Source of the DNA: Cristatella mucedo
Lineage: Eukaryota; Bryozoa; Phylactolaemata; Cristatellidae
DNA: 64,000 nucleotides
Assembly: GCA_009760855.2 (NCBI GenBank)
Contig: WPIO01000084.1
Coordinates: 769,001-833,000 of the forward strand
Direction: 5' to 3'
Part shown: positions 37,001 through 45,534 of the stretch, in pieces
Position numbering within the stretch: the stretch's first letter is position 1
Layout of the letters: every line of letters begins with the position of its first letter
Translations under genes and position numbers: made by a program
The notes under the pieces: generated by a model
The model's input: the letters and a program-made list of their open reading frames with translations, nothing else
Told to the model about the DNA's origin: nothing
The model's database searches: none

Positions 37001-40000
37001 GTGGCGAAAAGCTCCAGTCAGGTCATGCCATGACGTCAGTCGAGGAATGAGTTCCATGAGCATACAAACGGAAGGTACGATCTCCAAAAATATTAGAGCT
37101 TGGTAAGAAGACCAGCTAAACAACCTGACTCAGAAAAGTGGATGGTACGATGCAAACCCTGAGTAGGAAGTAGGTCTGGAGCAAGAGGACCTAAAAGTGA
37201 ATGACAGACCATTGAAATCGAATACACTGCCGATGGGAAGCCGATGCAGGTCGGTGAGAAATGGTGTAAGGTGGCAGTTGTGACTTTCCTTTCACGACAG
37301 ACAATGTAATGTTATGTATCTCCGTCAGTAACTCCACAAAGTCATAAAGACCATGTGGGTGTTACGCAGGAGAGTTTTGTATAGCGCACTCACAGCCTAA
37401 GCGGCTTTCGGTATGCATTCGGTAGCCAACAGACTTCGTCTCAGAGAAAGTGGGAAGCATAGCAGAGTCAGGAGAGCAGTTGAGGTAGTGAGTAGCATAG
37501 AAGTAGCAGTTCAGGACTGCTGAAAAAGATGAGCCATAGTCGGCAGTTGGAGAGTAGTTGTCGTTGAGTAAGAATTGTGGAAGCAAGTTCCACAGTCTAG
37601 GACCTGCAGAGCTAAAGCTTCTAACTGCAGTGTTTTGGGTGTGCCAATTGTTTTTCGAGGAGGGCTTGGAGAACAGCCCTTCCGGCGGGACGCCTCGGCA
37701 TTGCTTTAACATGTTTCTCCAGAGCAGGTAACAAATTGTATTTGTATATGGCACTAGAATGCCTGCACGATACAGGCAGAGCGCCTTCTAGGCGAAGCTT
37801 CAAGCTCTCCAAATGGGGGTCAATGAGTTCCTTTCTTAAATAACGAGCCATCCTGCCCGTGCAACCTTCAATAAAGGGCTAAAGGCTCTCAAAATATGAG
37901 GTACAACAAGTTTTTAGCAAGCTATAGAGCACTTCCGGGCGTCGAGCCTTCTGTGGGCAGACTCATGCTAGTTGTAGAGAGGGCTGCCATTTATTTTACA
38001 CGGGCTACCATATTTGCATTACAGGGTGGCCAAAAAAGGCTAGCCGGGCAGCACACCTTAGTAGCCTCAGGACGTGTCCCCATAGGGGAAGCCACCATGC
38101 TTCGGGAGGGGAAGTCTAAAGAGGCACTTCCCAAGTGCCCATTCGGCACTTCGAGTTCCAAGTAGATCACTTGACCGAGGACTAGAGGCATTCTGGAGTC
38201 CTGACTCCGGCAATGAGATATAGCCTAAACATTTACCTCTCAACACCCCTTCATATCGTGAGCCGGCATGACACACGAGTGCTAACTCAAGCAAGTAGAT
38301 TAGGGACCGTGACATACAAATGTCCTGTTCCTATTTTCTCTAGCCTGACAACACATAGCTACCAGATGAGCAATTTCTTTTTACCAAGCAGCAAAAGTTA
38401 TATGTTCGTAACTACAGCTTCCTGCTGCTTACATCTATTTTCATAAAAAAAACTCCTGTGGCTACTTTTAAGTGCTGCTAGTCAATGCTTGTCATTTCCT
38501 TATGTAAAGGATATACAAGACTAATATAGAATAACTCGGTTGCTTAAAGAAAAATGGACACATTAGGACGAAAGCACAGCTGCTTGCTTGGTGCCTGATA
38601 GCTAATCAATCAGGGCAGGAAAATATGCTGTATGACATACTCGTGATCAAGGTTTAGCTCATCCCTAAAAAGATCCCTTGCTATGGGCCCTGCCTCTAAC
38701 CACCCTCGGAGTCAAGTCTCTGGTGTCGATGCCTTTTGTTCCTATGCACCTAAAGCCTTGAACTATCTGCTTAAATCACAAAATTTCCAAGCTTGACATT
38801 AAAGTGACGATAGAACTCTATCTGCTGCTCATTTCATTTCCTTCGTTAATATGATCATCCATTACGTGCTCATTCTGTAATTGTGCATGTCTTCACTAAT
38901 AAATGGATGTCATCTGCCTTTATAGTCTATACGAAGTGACTAGAAACAGATGGTTATCTTATGGTGCTATATAAATGCACTATTATAATTATTGTGGTTG
39001 GCTGAGCTTCAAGATCTTACCAGTAGAGATATCTGCGGCTCTCGGAACATTCACAGCAAGTAAACAAGAATAATAATAATAATAATACATTTGATATAGC
39101 ATCCTCTGAGAACTCAATCTTTCTAGGCACTTTACAATTGTTGCAATGGAAGCACGATCGAACGGTTAGTGGTAGCATGCTCAATAAACAACTTTAACAT
39201 GGATAGGGGTGACATGCACAGGGTCAGCATGCAAGTGTGGTTAGTGGCAGCCTGCACGGTGTCAGCACGCATAAGCATGCATAAGCACATAAAGCAAGAA
39301 TCACAGGGACCTACTAAATGCTGTCTTAAAAGGCTGTTTTAGTTTCTTTTTAAAATGTGGTCAAGTCAAGAGATGTCGTGATTCAGGTCGGGAGTGAGCT
39401 CCGGGCTTTGGGAGCATACAAACTAAAGGCGTGGTGTCTAAAGGATTTGAGGTGTGTACGAAGCGTAGGTAAACAGTTTGATTCCGAAAAGCGGGTGATA
39501 CAATGCTTAGCCTCGTGGGGGAGTAGATCTGATAAATAGGCTGGAGCCAAAGAGTGAAGGGACCTAAAAGTGGGCGACAAAATCTTGAAGTCGATGCGTT
39601 GCTTGACTGGTAGGTGGCCAGTGCAGGTCGGCAAGAAGTGGTGAGATGAGGCAACTGTGACCCTCACGATAGACAAGCCTAGCTGCAGGGTTTTGCACCA
39701 GCTTTAAACACCTGATTGCACAGGCCGGTAGACCAGCAAGCAGTGAGTTACAGAAGTCAAGACGGAATTTGTAGAGAATCTCTGCTTGTATTGCTCGATC
39801 TTTCGGCAGTTTTTGATCTATCACCAAGTCCTTCTTGAGCACTTGTCAACTGCCTGGGCATCACTAGCACTGCATTACAACGGTTCAGGTCCTATCTCAG
39901 TGGGAGATTTCAGAGTATTGATGTGAATGGATAAAGATCTTCTTTCACTTCTATGCAGATGACACTCAGTTGTATCTTTGTTTTGATCCCCCAAGCCCTC

Positions 40001-41900
40001 GAGCATGTCGAATTCTCTCAACTCCTTTGCTGCATGCATTGATGACGTCAGCACATGGATGACAGCAAATTCTCTTAAATTGAATGATGATAAAATCAAC
40101 TTGCTAGTTATGGGCAAACCAAGTATGATTTAGAAATTGGAAAGGCTAATGCTCAAAATCGGCTCTGCCAGCATCTCCTATTGAATCTGCACGAAATCTA
40201 GGTGTCTTGTTCCAAAGTGACCTTTCGTTAGACGACCACATCAGCTCCAAAATCAATTCTGCCTACTTTCAGCTACATAACATTGCTAAAATTCGGGCTT
40301 GTTTACACAGGGATACCACATCTAAGTTGGTCCATGCATTTTTTATAATGAAGAATAAAAATAATAATAATAAAACACTTGATACAGCACCCTCAGAGAA
40401 CTCAATCTCTTTCTATCTACTTTACATTTGTTGCAAAGGAAGCACGATCGAATCGTTAGTGCTAACATGCTCAATAATCAACAAGAATGGTTAGGGATGA
40501 CCAGCACAGTCTCCCACTGAGATAGGACCTCCACCATTGCAATGCAGTGCTAGTGATGCCCAGGCGAGAGGTGCTCAAGAAGGACTTGGTGATCGATAGT
40601 ATCAAAAGCTGCCGAAAGATCATAGCAATACAAGCACAGATACTATACTTAAAGTCTGCATTCCTAGAAGATCGTTATACACCCGAAGCAGTGCTGACTC
40701 TGTGGAGTGATTAGCTCTAAAACTAGACTGGAACTTACTAGCAAGGTTTGAAGTTTCAATATATGAGTTCAGCTGGTCTGCAACGACTTGTTCCCGTGTC
40801 GATGACAGAACCGGTAGAAGGAAGACTGGGCGCAAGTTCCCTAAGTTCTCTTGGTCTAGTATTGATTTTCTGAGTAGTGGCCTGACTACGGCCTTTTTGA
40901 AAGGTTCTGGAACATGACTTGAAGCTAATGATAGATTTATGATGCTAGTTTAAGCAGCAGATCAATGCATCGTAGAAGCAGGACAGTGGGAATAGAATCC
41001 AGAGTACTAGTTGTCTTCTTTGATTGGGATACAAACTTCAGGAGAGGTCACTAGTGACCTCCTTGAATACAGGCATTAAGGTGCTACATGGAATTGAGGG
41101 ACAGGATTGGGGGAGGGCAGCCATCTTAGGGATGGACTCCCTGATTTTGTCTATCTTGTTGACAAACAATCGAGGAAACAAGTTTTCTGGTCTTTCACTG
41201 CTAGTTCATGAAAAAGCCTGCAGTACCCCCTCCGATCAGAAAGGCTCATAGTTTCCGAAGTCCATAAGTAATACGTTTACGAAAGATGTTTAAACAAATT
41301 CTGTTGGACAATGAGTGAAGCAGCCCCCAAAGCATAACCACTTCTAGCGACAAGAGTCATCCATGTCTGCCTCTTTGAACGGAATCCGGCAAACGCCAGC
41401 CGACAATAGCTTCGATTACCCAGACTGTAGTTATTAAAAATGCACAATATTCGAGGTATCTGGGCAGAGCTGTGCCATCATGAAACAGACAATAATTAAG
41501 TCGCCGACTTTAGTTATAAGATGTGTTCTAGCTTATACGGGCACGTTCAGTCAACGCTTCAAAAATACTATTCAGTCAACAGGAAGGTAACCGATATACA
41601 CAGGACCGAGTGGTTTACTGACACCGATGCACGCCTAAGAGCTTCCACCTAAGCGCGTTTAAACTATTGCAAACTAATGCAAAAATTAAAACGCGAGACG
41701 CCTAAAAGTTCCACAAATGCGAAAATCACAAATCACTTGGAGATCTCATACCTTTTATCTACCGTGTATTTGAGCTTGAAATTCCTGTCGGTGAACATTT
41801 TTGTAAAGCGCTGATCGATTTTCACCTTCCTTTCCCGTTTGCTCATCAAGCGAAACCTTGGGTCTCCTTTAATGGCACTAAATCTCTGGTCCGATTCCAT
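18501..41900 (-). CDS. ESF1: ESF1 homolog, nucleolar pre-rRNA processing protein, complete 12-exon gene
   Basis: In the family ESF1 acts in the nucleolus with the small-subunit processome and is needed for 18S rRNA production. Exons in transcript order: 41900-41752, 33729-32981, 32819-32730, 31882-31698, 31615-31498, 27270-27108, 24925-24805, 24696-24324, 24240-24107, 23951-23838, 18998-18858, 18770-18501. All introns are GT-AG and phases agree, giving 868 residues (human about 851). Seen: an N-terminal DQRFxxIKGDPRF box and KVKIDQRF; a long, very acidic low-complexity segment with Lys-rich patches (about 60-300); an RRM-like middle starting [20 protein letters not shown] and continuing through [13 protein letters not shown] to [11 protein letters not shown] (about 350-500); and a NUC153-type motif [20 protein letters not shown] (about 779-798) near a basic C terminus. 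The ATG giving MESDQRF matches the family's MSDQRF. Intron 1 (about 8 kb) and intron 10 (4.8 kb) hold the largest LINE insertions. Confidence 0.95.
18858..18998 (-). CDS. ESF1: ESF1 exon 11
   Basis: Residues 733-779: [20 protein letters not shown], then [21 protein letters not shown]. Human has AEMALLMMDEDEDSKKHFNY and LSKKKKKQLMKKKE. It lies 4.8 kb from exon 10 because intron 10 contains LINE-A and SINE-T insertions. Confidence 0.94.
19434..19592 (+). mobile_element. SINE-T copy in ESF1 intron 10
   Basis: A-box-like TAGCTCAGGTGTAAGGTGC, a middle with TTATCCTTTG, and the end GAGGCTGTTAAATCAGCTGA. The B box is degraded. Confidence 0.7.
20604..22030 (+). mobile_element. LINE-A copy with reverse transcriptase, 5'-truncated and broken
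   Basis: The longest LINE-A copy in the window, in ESF1 intron 10 and antisense to ESF1. Translated pieces show the RT fingers/palm ([38 protein letters not shown]), the motif [20 protein letters not shown], the catalytic box FYVDDT (usually YADD), and the C-terminal segment [20 protein letters not shown]. The frame is broken by stops at about 20991 and 21371 and by frameshifts, and the endonuclease part is absent. A CT-rich tract interrupts it at about 21040-21083. The 3' end is the family tail (CTAGAAAGAGATTGAGTTCT) followed by a degenerate trinucleotide run. The layout fits the L2/CR1 group of non-LTR elements. It is dead. Confidence 0.9.
22031..22118 (+). repeat. Degenerate trinucleotide run after LINE-A
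   Basis: Mixed TTA/TAG/AGC triplets directly behind the LINE-A 3' end, probably the decayed and re-expanded tail of that copy. Confidence 0.75.
23266..23469 (-). mobile_element. LINE-A 3' fragment
   Basis: AAT-repeat tail at 23266-23286, the family 3' tail and about 200 bp of 3' UTR, truncated near the repeated CATGCACAG words. It lies in ESF1 intron 10. Confidence 0.85.
23838..23951 (-). CDS. ESF1: ESF1 exon 10
   Basis: Residues 695-732: an acidic start ([11 protein letters not shown]), a basic stretch (SKRKKTKG) and an end in EKEAKER. It is poorly conserved, as in other ESF1 proteins. It is supported by phase-0 GT-AG sites that link exons 9 and 11 in frame. Confidence 0.85.
24107..24240 (-). 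CDS. ESF1: ESF1 exon 9
   Basis: Residues 650-694: [20 protein letters not shown], then [17 protein letters not shown], matching the human PWEQFLEKKKEKKRLKRKQ segment. Donor is GTAGGG; phase 0. Confidence 0.93.
24324..24696 (-). CDS. ESF1: ESF1 exon 8
   Basis: Residues 526-650, from [20 protein letters not shown] to EMEITWEPG, with an acidic Ser/Lys-rich centre. It matches human VELTWDETDHERITMLNRKF and EMEIKWVPG. Donor is GTAAAT; phase 1 into exon 9. Confidence 0.95.
24805..24925 (-). CDS. ESF1: ESF1 exon 7
   Basis: Residues 485-525: [20 protein letters not shown], followed by [15 protein letters not shown], matching human FIPDDITFDDEPKDVAS. Acceptor is TTCTTAG and donor GTAAGT. Confidence 0.94.
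25529..26122 (+). mobile_element. LINE-B 3' end split by LINE-A
   Basis: Body 25529-25800 and last bases with (CATTA)-type tail at 26075-26122; LINE-A lies between. Plus strand, in ESF1 intron 6. Confidence 0.8.
25801..26074 (-). mobile_element. LINE-A 3' fragment nested in a + strand LINE-B
   Basis: AAT-type tail from 25803, then the full LINE-A 3' UTR up to the end of the ORF region. It separates the LINE-B body (25529-25800) from its last bases (26075-26122), so it inserted into LINE-B. Confidence 0.82.
26230..26345 (+). mobile_element. Short LINE-A relic
   Basis: Matches the RT C-terminal stretch ([12 protein letters not shown] region) with several changes and no tail. It lies in ESF1 intron 6-7 DNA. 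Confidence 0.6.
27108..27270 (-). CDS. ESF1: ESF1 exon 6
   Basis: Residues 431-485, including [20 protein letters not shown], then [15 protein letters not shown] and LDLR, a near-identical match to human [20 protein letters not shown]. Donor is GTATGC. The acceptor GAACAG has a short pyrimidine tract. Confidence 0.95.
27705..27790 (+). mobile_element. SINE-S deletion derivative
   Basis: A-box part (GAGCTGGATTGGTCCAGTGG) joined directly to the tail (GCCTGAATAGAGATTAAGTT). The B-box region is missing. ESF1 intron 5. Confidence 0.7.
28080..28470 (+). mobile_element. Degenerate LINE reverse-transcriptase relic
   Basis: Translation shows [19 protein letters not shown] and, further on, [10 protein letters not shown], decayed forms of the LDLSAAFD and YADD boxes. 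Stops and frameshifts throughout. It lies in ESF1 intron 5. Confidence 0.6.
29604..29745 (-). mobile_element. SINE-S copy
   Basis: Minus strand with complete head (GGTTTGGCCCAGTGGTCAAG), B box and tail, colinear with the 2.2 kb copy. ESF1 intron 5. Confidence 0.78.
29998..30060. repeat. (TA)n microsatellite
   Basis: About 60 bp of TA with one AATATAAT interruption, in ESF1 intron 5. Confidence 0.92.
31256..31322 (-). mobile_element. SINE-S tail fragment
   Basis: Only the tail (AATAGAGATTACATTTTCTA) and a few upstream bases remain. ESF1 intron 5, 180 bp from exon 5. Confidence 0.6.
31498..31615 (-). CDS. ESF1: ESF1 exon 5
   Basis: Residues 392-431: [19 protein letters not shown], matching human IYPSEFGKERMKEEQVQGP. 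Acceptor is TTTGCAG and donor GTAATC. The split codon G|AG continues into exon 6. Confidence 0.94.
31698..31882 (-). CDS. ESF1: ESF1 exon 4
   Basis: Residues 330-391, including HYWGEID and the very conserved [19 protein letters not shown] followed by [15 protein letters not shown]. This opens the RRM-like domain. Acceptor is TTTTCAG and donor GTAATA. Confidence 0.95.
32501..32562. repeat. Perfect 31-bp tandem duplication
   Basis: AGTAAGCCTGGCTAATGATG plus 11 further bases, repeated exactly twice with no spacer, in ESF1 intron 3. The lack of differences suggests it is recent. Confidence 0.9.
32730..32819 (-). CDS. ESF1: ESF1 exon 3
   Basis: Residues 300-330: [20 protein letters not shown], comparable to the human GPDLARGKGNIETSSEDEDD segment. 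Donor GTGAGT is clear. The acceptor tract is weak, and an alternative AG six bases downstream keeps the frame, so the 5' boundary is uncertain by two codons. Confidence 0.85.
   Translation of the reverse strand: MKVLIMQGAKVLCRHQIQTRMTVSMMLLL
32981..33729 (-). CDS. ESF1: ESF1 exon 2 (acidic low-complexity exon)
   Basis: Residues 50-300. After [20 protein letters not shown], which parallels human RGRPISHSTTEDLKRFY, it becomes Ser/Glu/Asp/Lys-rich with a dense acidic block ([19 protein letters not shown]) and a basic end (PDRKRAKLL). Such segments are typical of nucleolar proteins and are presumably disordered. Acceptor is CCAATCCAG and donor GTAAGA. Confidence 0.9.
34055..34087 (+). repeat. 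Poly-C tract
   Basis: 33 consecutive C, i.e. G on the ESF1 transcript strand, in intron 1. Length may be affected by sequencing or assembly. Confidence 0.85.
35405..36470 (+). mobile_element. LINE-B copy with RT remnant and 3' end
   Basis: Encodes the RT block [20 protein letters not shown] and then [17 protein letters not shown] in separate frames. After a gap it has the LINE-B C-terminal words (SFILPSWVAAPVSA-like and [13 protein letters not shown]) to about 36470. It is probably one copy with internal deletions, which would give LINE-B's RT. Frames are broken throughout. ESF1 intron 1. Confidence 0.65.
36966..37003. other. Perfect 15-bp inverted repeat, 8-base loop
   Basis: CACACATTCAGCTGC and its exact reverse complement flank GACTTTTG, in ESF1 intron 1. 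It could be a folded-back slippage product or a small hairpin element. Confidence 0.85.
37078..37302 (-). mobile_element. LINE-A internal relic
   Basis: Minus-strand match to the region before the LINE-A ORF end ([14 protein letters not shown] equivalent), diverged and without tail. It abuts a LINE-B tail at 37303. Confidence 0.65.
37303..37622 (-). mobile_element. LINE-B 3' fragment
   Basis: Pentamer-type tail from 37303 and the family 3' end up to the AGCTAAAGCTTCT word, where it changes abruptly into unrelated sequence at 37623. Confidence 0.82.
37621..37884 (-). CDS. Unrecognised open stretch of protein-like composition
   Basis: A minus-strand frame (76 residues from ATG, about 10 codons longer upstream) reads [20 protein letters not shown] and later [20 protein letters not shown], with balanced charged and hydrophobic residues. 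It adjoins a truncated LINE-B in ESF1 intron 1. I do not recognise it. It could be a piece of a transposon ORF or chance. No splice or start evidence. Confidence 0.2.
38690..38990 (+). mobile_element. LINE 3' end, third subfamily
   Basis: Ends TGGTGCTATATAAATGCACTATTATA, with upstream words resembling [12 protein letters not shown]. It is similar in layout to LINE-A but clearly diverged. ESF1 intron 1. Confidence 0.5.
39069..39766 (-). mobile_element. LINE-A 3' segment of an inverted (twin-primed) insertion
   Basis: An AAT-type tail, the LINE-A 3' UTR and the RT C-terminal region up to [18 protein letters not shown]. Its upstream continuation is found immediately beside it in the opposite orientation (39776-40343). 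Confidence 0.82.
39776..40343 (+). mobile_element. LINE-A RT segment, inverted relative to its 3' part
   Basis: Plus-strand RT core from about LLDLSAVFD through the [10 protein letters not shown] box to TTSKLVHAF, with frame breaks. It ends where the minus-strand neighbour begins in element coordinates. It lies in ESF1 intron 1. Confidence 0.8.
40349..41250 (-). mobile_element. LINE-A copy with internal deletion
   Basis: AAT-type tail and about 165 bp of 3' UTR (40349-40518), joined directly to RT sequence (40519-41250) that includes the [20 protein letters not shown] block. The RT C-terminal half is missing. It lies in ESF1 intron 1 just upstream of the twin-primed copy. Confidence 0.78.
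41752..41900 (-). CDS. ESF1: ESF1 exon 1
   Basis: Residues 1-49 and part of 50. It begins [16 protein letters not shown] and ends KLKYTVDK, the most conserved N-terminal block of the family. The donor is GTATGAG after AAAAG. The frame stays open upstream to 41942 with no ATG, which favours this start. Confidence 0.93.
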
Positions 41901-43092
41901 TGTGAAAACTTGACGCTTGGAGAACTGGTAGACGATAGACAACGGCGAGCTGCAAAAATTAAAGGTCTAATCGAGCCAAGCGAAGCACATGTCGAAACAT
42001 AAAGACGCGGCTTAGCTCCCTATTTTGGCCAGGGAGAAGCTTTATTCCTCTGCTCACCTTGGGGTAGATGTAATTGAGCAGCGGGTTTCTTTCGCCAAAC
42101 AATAAACCGAAAAGTACGCACACCAACGTGGGCACTGAGCGGTACCAGCCCAGCAACACGTGAAGGTGAAGGCTGTAGACAGCATATTACCATGCAAGTG
42201 AAGGCTAACAATGTTGTCAGAATATATTGTCTAAAAGCTGCTTTTTTGGCTTAATTTTGGAATAAATAATTATTCAATACCTTTATTTCTGCACTAAGTA
42301 CTTGTGAAAACGTGTGGGTACACCCCTAGGAGTTATCTCTTCTAGTTGGGGGAGGGGTGGCGGAGGGACAGTCTCCGAGAGGAAGCACTGACCTGGATCC
42401 ATGTACAGGTCAGTCGTGAATGGCTGGATGTCGACTTCTTAAGCTCTTCGGCTTTGTTGCTCGGACCTGTCAAAAACTACTAGATTCTCTTAAGTCTCAG
42501 CTGAAGACGCATCTGTTCCGCGTTTTTATTTATTTTTCCGGGCTGCGAAATTAGTCAATGGCTACTACACAGTGAACCCATGGCCATGGCTGTCTAATTA
42601 TAATAATTATAATTATTAATTGTAATTATAAAGTAATGTCGCTAACGTAAGAAATTTTTGCCAGTTTAAGCTTACGCGGAAATTTACTGTTAGGAGCTTG
42701 GTTTTCATCTTCAGGGCATTTTTTCCTCCACGCTTACTTTGGCCATTAGATCCCCATCTCCCAGCGAGGTCTGGCCGGTAAGACAGTCTGATATCAAGAT
42801 CCGGCCCTGCATCCTTTCCCCGAAAGCTTCAAGTCCTGCGGTATTAAATTGAAGTAAATTACACTATTTTTGCTGGACTCCTATAACAATTCGTCACATT
42901 AAATTTCGCATTATTTTTGTAAAATCTTACAAAGTGTGGCATCTGCTGAGATTATAATACCACTGAATATCTAAAGATGCGTATGGAGCGGCAGTTTCTA
43001 CGTTAGACTTGGAGAAAGAAGAGAGCTCTCTTCAGGGGTAATTTGGACAGTTCGTAGTCGGAGAACAGCCAACCCACAGATTCTTCCGAGGT
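41901..43092. other. Region upstream of ESF1
   Basis: Presumed ESF1 promoter side. No convincing core promoter element. It holds one LINE ORF-end fragment (42440-42545) and a palindromic AATTATAATAATTATAATT stretch at about 42596-42625. Confidence 0.45.
42440..42545 (+). mobile_element. LINE ORF end fragment
   Basis: Encodes SLKSQLKTHLFRVF, the typical last residues of L2/CR1-like ORF2. It has no recognisable tail. Confidence 0.45.
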
Positions 43093-43170
43093 TAATAATA
43101 ATACATTTGTATAGCGCCCTTAGCGAACTGAATCCTTTTCTAGGCACTTTATAGATGCTAAAATGCATGC
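43093..43170 (-). mobile_element. LINE/SINE 3' tail fragment
   Basis: AAT-type tail followed by the GCGCCCTTAGCGAACTGAAT form of the shared 3' tail, with nothing recognisable upstream. Confidence 0.6.
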
Positions 43171-44847
43171 GGACTTCCCATAAAGCGGCCGGCTCTGTGC
43201 AGCTGCTGCTTCGCACCGTTAAGTGTTTGGAAGTGGAGCCGCAGCGTTACAGCAGCTATTCAGGTATTGACTTTAAAAGGATCCAATTCAGTAGCAGATC
43301 TTTATCGGGAGAAAATTAAAAACTATTAGCCGCAAGAATTTTACTCTAAAGACGAGCAACTTCTGCTTCTTTCATGACCGATCGACCCTCTCACACTCCG
43401 CGTTTATTTTTCTACCTCTTTCTCTGTCTTCGGCACTGTCTCTTCCTGCTTTTTCTTTCTCCATCTAAGCAAATCTGGTTGAGTTTGCATTTTATTTTCA
43501 TAAAGTTACTATTCCATCCTATCGTGCCAGCAACGCTGCAAGAGACGGCTATGCATACCAGTGTTTGCTCGTGAAAATTTGAGACCTCGGTTGCTTTTGG
43601 TAGTCAGCCGTTGGTGCTTTTCCTGCATATGCCAATCTAAAATTTAGAGCACTTGAGAAGCTTAACAGAAGATAAAAACTTAGAAGAAGAGCAACTGGAA
43701 AGAAACGTCGTAATGGAATTAGTAGTAGGAGCAAACGAATCATCGGTGCACAACATCAATGCTCATGCGAGTAGTAACCGACAAGTTACACTCTTATCAG
43801 AATATCAAACTTGGCAAGTTTTAATGAAGATCAAGTACGCACTTCTACGACGGTACATCAATGATGACTGTCAAAAAAGAGGGAGACAATTTGCTATTTT
43901 GCATTTATATATATAGAGGCAACATACATACTCATGGTTGAAATTGAACATTGAAATGCAAGAGCTTCACTGGGAAACTCAACATGGGGAACTTTCACTA
44001 CGAACTTAAATATTCACTATGAACTTAAAAGGGTTTCTGTAAAACTACGGATTTCCAGCAGGCAGTGCTCTCTCTGCGCTGCGACCCCTTTTGCAGTCGC
44101 CCGAAGTGACAGCTGGCGCTTCTGGCGCTTCTCCTCTGGACGAGCCGATTTGGCGTTTGCAAAGCTGCCAGAGTGACAGTGGCGGACCGGAAGTAGTTAT
44201 GCGCCTGCTTTAGGTAGCGGATAGTTTATAACAATTATTAATTTGAAGATAATCAGCATGCCCATACGTTCACCACACGCACGTCAATTCTGATTGGCTA
44301 CCCGGCGCTGACTAATAAACTTCACGGAATTAAATCTATGTTCTTTTAATAAGGAAATAATGCATACAATTTTGAAATGCGTTTTTCTTTTTCCTCCTGT
44401 GCACATTTTGCTCCGTTAACAAATAATTCTATGCTTGACAATCGGTAATTCGGTTTCACCAGCTAGGTTAGCAGACACTCAGGCCAGCTTTTAAATGAAA
44501 AGTTGTTTTTCTGTGATCTTTCGTCGGTCCAAGCTAGTACAACTATTATTCAGGAACCGCGAATACTATCTCCACACTTAAAATATGGCTAATGAAGAGC
44601 GCCAAAGTTTCACGGAACTTTGAAGCTCCTCCGACTATTACGTACATGCACACTTTCGGGCACAAGCTTTAATATTGTGCTCTTAGCTGTTCGACATAGC
44701 TAATGACGTTACAAAGTTGGCAACTATCTCGATTGACCACTCGGTACATTAACAAAACTCTCCAACACATGAGCAGTTAGAATATGGGCTGCCAAAAATT
44801 AGAATTGGATAGCCACATTTCTCGTTTAAGTTCTTTAATCATAATCA
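43171..44847. other. Intergenic DNA between ESF1 and GCC1
   Basis: An 87-codon ATG frame at 43653-43916 has no recognised motif. A possible Repeat R core lies at 44268. Otherwise no supported feature. Confidence 0.45.
44268..44342 (+). repeat. Possible Repeat R core
   Basis: CTGATTGGCTACCCGGCGCT followed by GACTAATAAACTTCACGG resembles the Repeat R core but is shorter and more diverged. Confidence 0.35.
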
Positions 44848-44879
44848 TAATAATAATACACTAGTGCACTCAGAGAACT

Positions 44880-44970
<91 letters not shown>

Positions 44971-45534
44971 GGTGCTTTACATTTGCCGCAAAGGAAACAC
45001 GATCGAATGGTGAGTGGTATCATGATTGATAAACAACAAGAATAACATGGTTAGGGGTGGCATGCAACAGTATCAGCATGCAAAAGCACACAAAGGACGG
45101 ATCACAAAGATTCACTAAATACTGTCATAAATAGGTACGTTTTTAAATTCTTTTTAAATGTGGACAATCAGGAGATGTGACGCAGATCGGGAGTGAGTTC
45201 CAGGCTTTGTGAGCATACGAACTAAAAGCACGATATCTCAAAGGATTTGAGATGTGTACGAGGTATAGGTAAACAGTTAGATTTCGAAAAGCGAGTGGTA
45301 CGATGCTTAGCCTGGTGGGGAAGTAAATCTGATGGATAGGCTCGAGCCAAAGAGTGAAAGAACCTAAAAGTGAGTGACAAAACCTTAAAGTCGATGCGTT
45401 GCTTGACTGGTAGCCAGTGCAGGTCGGCGAGAAAGGATGTGACGTGGCAACTGCGACGCTCACGACAGACAAGCCCACCTGCAGAGCTTTGCACCAGCTG
45501 TAAGCACCTGATTGTACATGCCGGTAGACCAGCA
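44848..45534 (-). mobile_element. LINE-A copy with CT tract inside its 3' tail
   Basis: Minus-strand LINE-A from the RT C-terminal part ([20 protein letters not shown]) to the tail. The tail's pyrimidine-rich stretch is expanded to about 86 bp of CT at 44884-44969. It lies upstream of ESF1. Confidence 0.85.
44884..44969 (+). repeat. (CT)n microsatellite inside LINE-A tail
   Basis: About 86 bp of pure CT between CTCAAT and AGGTGCTTTACATTTG, the two halves of the antisense LINE-A tail. Confidence 0.92.
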
